From the NCBI RefSeq assembly GCF_020164455.1, contig NZ_JAIQWW010000010.1, forward strand, positions 62,001-126,000: a stretch of DNA of 64,000 bases. Direction: 5' to 3'. The translations under genes and the position numbers were made by a program. The DNA comes from Phyllobacterium chamaecytisi (GTDB lineage Bacteria > Pseudomonadota > Alphaproteobacteria > Rhizobiales > Rhizobiaceae). The notes under the pieces were generated by a model. It saw only the letters and a list, made by a program, of their open reading frames with translations, was not told the origin of the DNA and did no database searches. This document shows positions 60,799-64,000 of the stretch, piece by piece. Numbering within the stretch: the stretch's first letter is position 1; each line of letters starts with the position of its first letter.

Positions 60799-62142
60799 AT
60801 GAGCACGAGCGAATTTGACGTATCCAGCATACTTCTCGACAAGGTAGCCGACTGGCTCACACAAACGTCGCTTGCCGGGGCAAATCTGGAGACTATTGTC
60901 CGTGGCTTTTGCGAACGTATCGCGGCGGCGGGCCTGCCGATCGCCCGCGTCAATCTCTCGTTTTCCATGCTGCATCCACTCTACGATGCGTTGGGATTCA
61001 CCTGGAAACGTGCAAGTGGCATGAGTGTTGAAGGTTACCGGCACGACCCAGCCGGAAAGCCTGAACGCTTCCTTTTGAGCCCCTACTTCTATCTTCTCAG
61101 CAACAATCTGGAACATTTGCGGCGACGCATCGACGTCGATGGACAACTTGAATTCCCCGTTCTCGACGAGTTGAAACAGGAAGGCGTCACCGATTATCTC
61201 GCTTTCTTGCAGCCTTTTGGCGGTCAGTCGACGCAAGGCATGATGGGTTCCTGGTCAACCGACAGCAAGGAAGGGTTCAGCGATGCCATGATCGCGGCGC
61301 TCCTGCGACTGCAGAACCATCTGGCAGTTGCCGCTAAAATGGCGGTCCTCGGCAAACTCGCGGATAACATGCTGACCACATATCTCGGTGGCAATGCCGG
61401 CAAGCGCGTCCTGAACGGCCAGATCAGGCGTGGTGATGGCGACACGATCCGGGCCGCCCTTGTCATGGGCGATATGCGCGAGTCTACCGTCCTGGCCGAA
61501 AAAGAGGGCAGGCAAGCCTATATCGATACGCTCAATCATTTTTTTGATGCCATTGCGGCCCCGTTCAATCGGGGTGGCGGCGAAATTCTCAGCTTTATGG
61601 GCGACGGCTTTTTGGCGGTCTATCCCTGCGGTCGTCATAAGGATCCGTCGAAGATTGCTTGCCAAACCGCTCTCAATGCGGTGTTCAAGGCGCAGGCACG
61701 TGTCGCAGAACTCAACAAGGAGCGGCGCAAGGACGGTCTTGGCGATATTCGCTATGGCATTGGCCTGCACGTCGGTAACGTCATGTTTGGCAATGTCGGT
61801 CTGAAAGACCGCTTGACCTTCTCGGCTTTCGGCTCTGCCGTCAACGAAGTGCAGCGCTTGCAGGGCCTCACCAAAAAATATTCGCGCGAGGTTATCGCCA
61901 GTCAGGCATTTGCCACCTATTGTGGTGGCGACTGGGTCACCTTGGGCGAGGAAAAATTGCGCGGTGTTGGACAGAAAGTCACGGTTCTATTGCCAAAAAC
62001 GTCGGAACAAACAGCCCAGCTTGACGATGCATATGATCAGGTCACCTATGATGGCCTGTCAGATGCAGAACAGGTTATGCTGTTGCATCGCGATGCCAAG
62101 ACCCAGGAACGGCGGCCCATGATAGACAAATTCATGCAATGA
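60799..62142 (+). CDS. Class III adenylate/guanylate cyclase
   Basis: A 447-residue cytosolic protein. The first 190 residues form a sensor-like domain of a type common in rhizobial cyclases. The catalytic domain (about 215-400) has LVMGDMRESTVLAEKEG (metal Asp225), MGDGFLAVYP (metal Asp269) and IRYGIGLHVGNVMFGNVG. It should make cyclic AMP. The ATG at 60799 is used; the frame is open further upstream. Its stop overlaps the start of the polysaccharide lyase gene (ATGA). Confidence 0.88.
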   Translation: MSTSEFDVSSILLDKVADWLTQTSLAGANLETIVRGFCERIAAAGLPIARVNLSFSMLHPLYDALGFTWKRASGMSVEGYRHDPAGKPERFLLSPYFYLLSNNLEHLRRRIDVDGQLEFPVLDELKQEGVTDYLAFLQPFGGQSTQGMMGSWSTDSKEGFSDAMIAALLRLQNHLAVAAKMAVLGKLADNMLTTYLGGNAGKRVLNGQIRRGDGDTIRAALVMGDMRESTVLAEKEGRQAYIDTLNHFFDAIAAPFNRGGGEILSFMGDGFLAVYPCGRHKDPSKIACQTALNAVFKAQARVAELNKERRKDGLGDIRYGIGLHVGNVMFGNVGLKDRLTFSAFGSAVNEVQRLQGLTKKYSREVIASQAFATYCGGDWVTLGEEKLRGVGQKVTVLLPKTSEQTAQLDDAYDQVTYDGLSDAEQVMLLHRDAKTQERRPMIDKFMQ

Positions 62143-63098
62143 CAGGAAAGATCGTCGCCATGGCTCTCCTTGCCGCAACTCTCAACCTGACTAATGCGGC
62201 AGCAGAGCCAGGAAGCGACACGCTTTTTGATGGTTTCGACGGCAAGGATTTTGCCGCAAGCAGCGGACTTTACTACCGCAAGAATTTCGAGCAGCGCGCG
62301 GGTAGTTTCGAGTTCCAGTCCGACGTCAAGCAGACCGGTACGGGCGCGCTGAAGCTGAGCGTCAAGCCATTTTGCCCAAACGTCAAACAGAACTGCAGCG
62401 AACGGGCTGAGATTTGGGAGAAAACCGACCGTCGTGTGCCCTATACGGAAGGCGTCTGGTATGGTTTTGCCGTCAAGTTTGCCGATCCAATTCCAAAAGG
62501 CGACCATCGCTATCTTATCGCGCAATGGAAGCGTGAGATCGGGCCCGACGCGGTGGGTGATTTCAGTCCTTTCCTGGCGCTGCGCCTGAACCAGGGCAAG
62601 CTGTTCGCGACCGTCGAGACCAATTATGTCGCGCCTTCCAAAGCGGAAGGGGCAAGTACTGTCCAGGCCTGCGCCAACAACCAAACGCCGGTCTGGTTCC
62701 GGCCGGACACAGACCAGATGCGCGCGCTCATAGCGACTGACGTGTCCTGGACACCTCAGGACGGTAGCCAGTTCAACAGCTGCACCGATGCGATCACCGT
62801 GACCGATCATGGCAACAAACTGCCTTCGCCAGATTCCGGCTGGATTGATTTCGCCATTTACACCAAGCCCGGTCCTGACGGGTCTGGCCACATCGAGATT
62901 TTCGCCAACAAGAAATGGATCGTGACAGTCAAAGGGCATATCGGTCACGGCGACAACGGCCTTGGTAAAAATCAGTATTTCAAATTTGGTCCTTATCGAG
63001 CTGCCGACAAGACCGAGTGGACCCTATATTATGATAATTTCCGCCGTTCGCCGCGCTGTGAAGACGTGCTTGGTCCGGGGATTTGTCCCGCACCTTGA
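62139..63098 (+). CDS. Exported heparin-lyase-I-like polysaccharide lyase
   Basis: A 319-residue protein with a signal peptide (MALLAATLNLTNAAAEPG) and a jelly-roll fold of the polysaccharide lyase/heparin lyase I-like type, as judged from ERAEIWEKTDRRVPYTEGVW, YGFAVKFADPIPKGDHRYLI, AQWKRE and the C-terminal DNFRRSPRCEDV. It probably cleaves an acidic polysaccharide in the periplasm or outside. The gene overlaps the adenylate cyclase stop by 4 bases, so the two are translationally coupled. The substrate is unknown; a self-made uronic-acid polymer is possible given the nearby dehydrogenase. Confidence 0.75.
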   Translation: MTGKIVAMALLAATLNLTNAAAEPGSDTLFDGFDGKDFAASSGLYYRKNFEQRAGSFEFQSDVKQTGTGALKLSVKPFCPNVKQNCSERAEIWEKTDRRVPYTEGVWYGFAVKFADPIPKGDHRYLIAQWKREIGPDAVGDFSPFLALRLNQGKLFATVETNYVAPSKAEGASTVQACANNQTPVWFRPDTDQMRALIATDVSWTPQDGSQFNSCTDAITVTDHGNKLPSPDSGWIDFAIYTKPGPDGSGHIEIFANKKWIVTVKGHIGHGDNGLGKNQYFKFGPYRAADKTEWTLYYDNFRRSPRCEDVLGPGICPAP

Positions 63099-63292
63099 TT
63101 GTTCTTATTGCATCTCGCATCTCCAGGACGCCATATCGCTTTGAATTGCGGGCAAAGCTGATCACCGCAAGCCTCCGCCAAAGGTATGCGATGTCATCGT
63201 CACATAGAGCCAGCTAGACTCCCCCAAGGCCGTGCGATAGGTTCAATTTCAAGTGAGCAACGAACAAGGCTCCGAGGGAACAATTGGCTGGC

Positions 63293-64000
<708 letters not shown>

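Overview
The window looks like a chromosome or chromid segment of an alphaproteobacterium of the order Hyphomicrobiales (Rhizobiales), closest to the Brucellaceae/Phyllobacteriaceae. I base this on the gene content: flagellar genes in the rhizobial/Brucella order, FlaF, FlbT, MotC and MotE, an OmpR-type flagellar regulator very close to Brucella FtcR, and a LuxR-type regulator very close to Brucella VjbR. The genus is inference; Phyllobacterium or an Ochrobactrum relative would fit. No tRNA, rRNA, insertion sequence or CRISPR array was recognised.

Layout. 1-2155 is sparse accessory DNA: the tail of a gene cut by the window edge, one unrecognised protein, a small XRE-type regulator and two intrinsic terminators. 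2156-5948 (minus) is a tightly overlapping three-gene operon for three unrelated zinc-hydrolase folds: an exported S1/P1-type nuclease with an internal deletion, a cytosolic HEXXH peptidase and a ComEC-like metallo-beta-lactamase-fold protein. 6178-8255 (minus) is an SDR-cupin-SDR operon divergent from an Rrf2-type regulator (8673). Next come a FixJ-like regulator, a single-domain receiver and a PAS histidine kinase (9346-12304), then a methyltransferase. 13501-13858 is a decayed pstB. 14362-15990 is an arsR/arsC/arsH operon whose arsenite permease has been lost except for its last codons. 16336-22804 holds an old-yellow-enzyme reductase, a PAS-PAS-GGDEF protein, a Bax-inhibitor-1 membrane protein, an ECF sigma/anti-sigma pair, an AI-2E family transporter and a PilZ protein.

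22792-57548 is a nearly complete flagellar island of about 35 kb. It has five multi-gene operons: flgE-flgK-flgL-flaF-flbT-flgD-fliQ-flhA-fliR-fliJ-like-flgJ-like-flgN-like; fliF-fliH-like-motB-motC-fliK-transglycosylase; flgB-flgC-fliE-flgG-flgA-flgI-motE-flgH-fliL-fliP; DUF1217-flgF-fliI-orf; and motA-fliM-orf-fliN-fliG-flhB-orf (plus strand). One flagellin gene and ftcR are single transcription units. I find tandem 11-bp repeats of the type GCAAGCTTCGC starting 38-48 bp upstream of the first gene of each of these five operons, and not at flagellin or ftcR. They are candidate FtcR sites. Chemotaxis genes are absent from the window.

57861-64000 holds a DUF3095 protein that resembles a class III nucleotide cyclase, a UDP-sugar dehydrogenase, a class III adenylate cyclase overlapping a polysaccharide lyase gene, and the start of a peptide-type ABC transporter ATPase. 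The right part therefore combines motility, surface polysaccharide and nucleotide second-messenger genes (GGDEF, PilZ, two cyclase-like proteins).
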